A stretch of 34,646 nucleotides of DNA, taken from Dickeya chrysanthemi NCPPB 402. GTDB taxonomy: Bacteria > Pseudomonadota > Gammaproteobacteria > Enterobacterales > Enterobacteriaceae. The position numbers and the translations under genes were made by a program. Position 1 is the first letter of the stretch. The number at the start of each line of letters is the position of its first letter. Shown piece by piece: positions 33,091-34,646 of the stretch. The notes beneath the pieces were generated by a model. The model was not told where the DNA came from and did no database searches. It worked only from the letters and a program-made list of their open reading frames with translations. Location of the stretch: positions 2,396,104 to 2,430,749 of the forward strand of contig NZ_CM001974.1 in the NCBI RefSeq assembly GCF_000406105.1, in the 5' to 3' direction.

Positions 33091-33105
33091 GTGTATAAGA
33101 GACAG
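33090..33105. other. 16-bp exact match to Tn5 mosaic end
   Basis: TGTGTATAAGAGACAG is the last 16 of 19 bases of the mosaic end used by engineered Tn5 transposase. The full 19 bases differ at two positions from the mosaic end and at two positions from the natural Tn5 outer end, so a natural Tn5/IS50-family end or a library remnant are both possible. No partner end is in view. Confidence 0.6.
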
Positions 33106-33348
33106 CGGCCCGCGCCGGGGTTTTTTGTTTTAATGCGGGGGTGTCGGGGCATGGCCCTGACCGGGTGGTTTTGGGGGCACGGCCCACTGGCGGTGGCCAC
33201 AAAACATTTCCTGTCCGGGGGTTGAAGTATTTTCAGGCAACCCGCCACAGATCACGCTCAAGGGCGGTGGGGATGATTGACTCGTACCCCCTACTTGTTG
33301 GGTGTCCAACTTTCAGGGTTCATTTCACAGGATCGGGATCATTACTAT

Positions 33349-33654
33349 TTAAAAACGAGTCAGTGTTACCTCACCATAATCGTAATATCTTGCTGCCTCA
33401 GAAATATCTTCAAATTTAAATTTAGTAAATTTACTTATTATTAATTTATCATAATCTTCCATCACTTCTACATCCCCATAAAAACAGAAGACAACACCTT
33501 CTTTAAAGTAAATATTTAATCCTACTTCATCCATTTCAATCTTATCAATTGAGTATTGATTATCAAATGGCCTTCCATATGGACCATCTGGAAGAAAGAA
33601 ATAAAATGAATCATAATCATCAACCCATGCATTAATTGCATCTAAAGCATTCAT
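33349..33654 (-). CDS. cdiI: immunity protein (CdiI-type)
   Basis: 101 residues, strongly acidic and aromatic (DDYDSFYFFLPDGPYGRPFD, GVVFCFYGDVEVMEDYDK), AT-rich. Its start overlaps the toxin stop by 4 bp (ATGA), the standard layout of contact-dependent inhibition toxin/immunity pairs. It should bind and neutralise the toxin domain encoded just upstream. The immunity family itself is not one I can name; the gene symbol rests on position. Confidence 0.75.
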   Translation of the reverse strand: MNALDAINAWVDDYDSFYFFLPDGPYGRPFDNQYSIDKIEMDEVGLNIYFKEGVVFCFYGDVEVMEDYDKLIISKFTKFKFEDISEAARYYDYGEVTLTRF

Positions 33655-34646
33655 TTTTTAATAATCCATTCATCTTTCAAACTAGGTAAATATACCTGCG
33701 TACCACCACCAATTAATTCAGGTCGTGTGCCTTTTGTTCCTGTTTGTGGTGCAGCAGGTCCCTCATAGAATTTAGTACCTTTAGGTATCTTCATAATCGC
33801 TTGATTTTCAAATGAATTACCCCACTCAGGCAATACAGCGCTATCAATTTGAGACTGTACAGGTCCTTTAGAAGGCTCCAATGTCCAATAACGACCATTT
33901 ACCCTTGCCTTACCACCATAGTCACGATAAAGATACATATCTTCTTCTGCAACTTTTTCAGCATATGTACCACTTCTAAAGGTTGATGCAGCGGAATTTA
34001 AATCATTAGGGTTTCCTAATGGTCCCTCTTCATGCGGGCCATATGTTTTAACAATCCTTGATGTCTGGCCAACTTCAGATGAATTAACCTTACCAACCAA
34101 ATCAGTTAATCTGGTTTTAGCTGCTTCCCCAATTATTATAGGAGATACAGATGCAGCAATTATTTTTATTCCATCATATGTAGAGATATATTGCTCCGCA
34201 GTAGCCTTATCCACGCCAAGTTGTTTCATAGCGTAGTTAACCATCGCATCCCTGACCTGCTGCTGATTCTGTGCATCCACACTGGTTATATTCAGCAGGT
34301 TCACTATCTGGCCGTAGGCATCGCCGTACTGCTGGCTGGCTCTGGAGTTATAGGGACCTGTGTTTTCATACTCCACTTTGGCCTGATAAGCCTCCAGCCG
34401 CGCGGCTGCACAACCCGCACTGGCAGCATTTCCGTTACCGCAGGCGGCGATAACTTTCTTATCCCTTGAGATATCCAGCTCCGTTAACCGGGCAACGTCT
34501 TTCTCCGCCTGTTCACGCTCTGCCGGGTCTTTGCTGTCGCGGAGTTTCTGCTTCGCTATCTCAAGCTCCGATTTCTCAGAGACACTCAGATAGTTATTCT
34601 CCACCGCCACCTGTGCCGACTGTGCGCCCTGCACCGCATCCGTGCC
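33651..34646 (-). CDS. cdiA: CdiA/hemagglutinin C-terminal toxin end (partial)
   Basis: 332 codons reach the window edge and continue beyond it. VENNYLS near the start (about residues 15-21 of the visible part) is the pretoxin VENN motif that separates the conserved stalk from the variable toxin. The following AACGNGNAASAGCAAARLEA and ASQQYGDAYGQIVNLLNITS are conserved pretoxin sequence. From about 34150 leftward the DNA is distinctly AT-rich and the protein changes character. The last 100 residues have YRDYGGKARVNGRYW, then IDSAVLPEWGN, YEGPAAPQ and GGGTQVYLPS. This block order recalls NAD-using polymorphic toxins (TNT/ADP-ribosyltransferase-like), but I cannot decide the activity. Confidence 0.8.
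   Translation of the reverse strand, partial: GTDAVQGAQSAQVAVENNYLSVSEKSELEIAKQKLRDSKDPAEREQAEKDVARLTELDISRDKKVIAACGNGNAASAGCAAARLEAYQAKVEYENTGPYNSRASQQYGDAYGQIVNLLNITSVDAQNQQQVRDAMVNYAMKQLGVDKATAEQYISTYDGIKIIAASVSPIIIGEAAKTRLTDLVGKVNSSEVGQTSRIVKTYGPHEEGPLGNPNDLNSAASTFRSGTYAEKVAEEDMYLYRDYGGKARVNGRYWTLEPSKGPVQSQIDSAVLPEWGNSFENQAIMKIPKGTKFYEGPAAPQTGTKGTRPELIGGGTQVYLPSLKDEWIIKK

Larger units (their letters stand above)
33054..33248 (-). pseudogene. broken ash/Icd-like prophage ORF
   Basis: A GTG-started frame encodes RKCFVATASGPCPQNHPVRA, a peptide I remember from ash/Icd-like genes and P4-like satellite regions of enterobacteria. The coherent part stops at the Tn5-end-like 16-mer, after which the frame runs on through terminator sequence. 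So it is truncated at that junction and not a functional gene. The GC-rich DNA may instead encode a structured RNA, as P4 immunity regions do; this is inference from memory. Confidence 0.4.
32942..33348. other. non-coding host stretch right of the prophage
   Basis: No intact gene. It holds a minus-strand terminator (33056-33090), a Tn5-end-like 16-mer (33090-33105), a GC-rich block with a broken minus-strand ORF (33054-33248), and a quiet piece before the immunity gene. From 32942 to about 33055 I see nothing beyond AT-rich spacer. Confidence 0.6.

Noticed and set aside
1..34646. CRISPR array, tRNA or rRNA genes, intact insertion sequence, DNA invertase
   Set aside because: I found no spaced repeat array, no recognisable RNA gene, no IS transposase and no invertase gene or inverted fibre copy in the window.

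Overview
The window holds an almost complete Mu-type transposable prophage with a little host DNA on each side. The host looks like an enterobacterium, probably Pectobacteriaceae (Pectobacterium/Dickeya type). That rests on the mid-50s-looking GC, on the enterobacterial style of the lysis genes, and on the 3' end of a CdiA/hemagglutinin-like gene with a VENN motif at the right edge. The genus is an inference.

The prophage can be delimited from sequence: TGATG... at 104 and, inverted, ...CATCA ending at 32935, with the same 6 bp (CCTAAT) directly outside both ends. This gives an element of 32,832 bp. Both ends carry two copies of a G.G.GATAA-type motif, 23 bp apart and 9 bp inside the end, as expected for MuA-like transposase binding sites.

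Gene order is the BcepMu arrangement rather than the Mu one. The control region lies inside the element (about 24.3-24.8 kb). The early operon runs rightward to the right end: Ner/Cro-like regulator, winged-helix protein, DUF3102, transposase A, ATPase B, DUF2528, Gam, MazG-like, DUF2786, GemA, Mor-like activator. All late genes run leftward: holin, endolysin, Rz/Rz1, small and large terminase, portal, MuF, gpG, protease/scaffold, capsid, head completion, sheath, tube, tail chaperone with frameshift, tape measure, P2-like baseplate D/X/U/V/W/J/I, tail fibre, fibre chaperone. The head genes are Mu-like and the baseplate genes are P2-like.

The leftward repressor is followed on the same strand by two AT-rich membrane-protein genes of unknown function, which should be expressed in the lysogen. 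Two further small genes (9093-9371 and 9854-10066) stand on the opposite strand inside the tail operon and look like independent cargo. A near-consensus early promoter has its presumed operator exactly in the -35/-10 spacer, with a second operator copy over the repressor start.

Right of the prophage is about 0.4 kb of non-coding host DNA with a minus-strand terminator, a 16-bp match to the Tn5 mosaic end (possible assembly or library artefact, or a natural Tn5-family end), and a broken ash/Icd-like ORF. Then come a small acidic immunity-type gene and the C-terminal toxin end of a CdiA-like protein that runs off the window.
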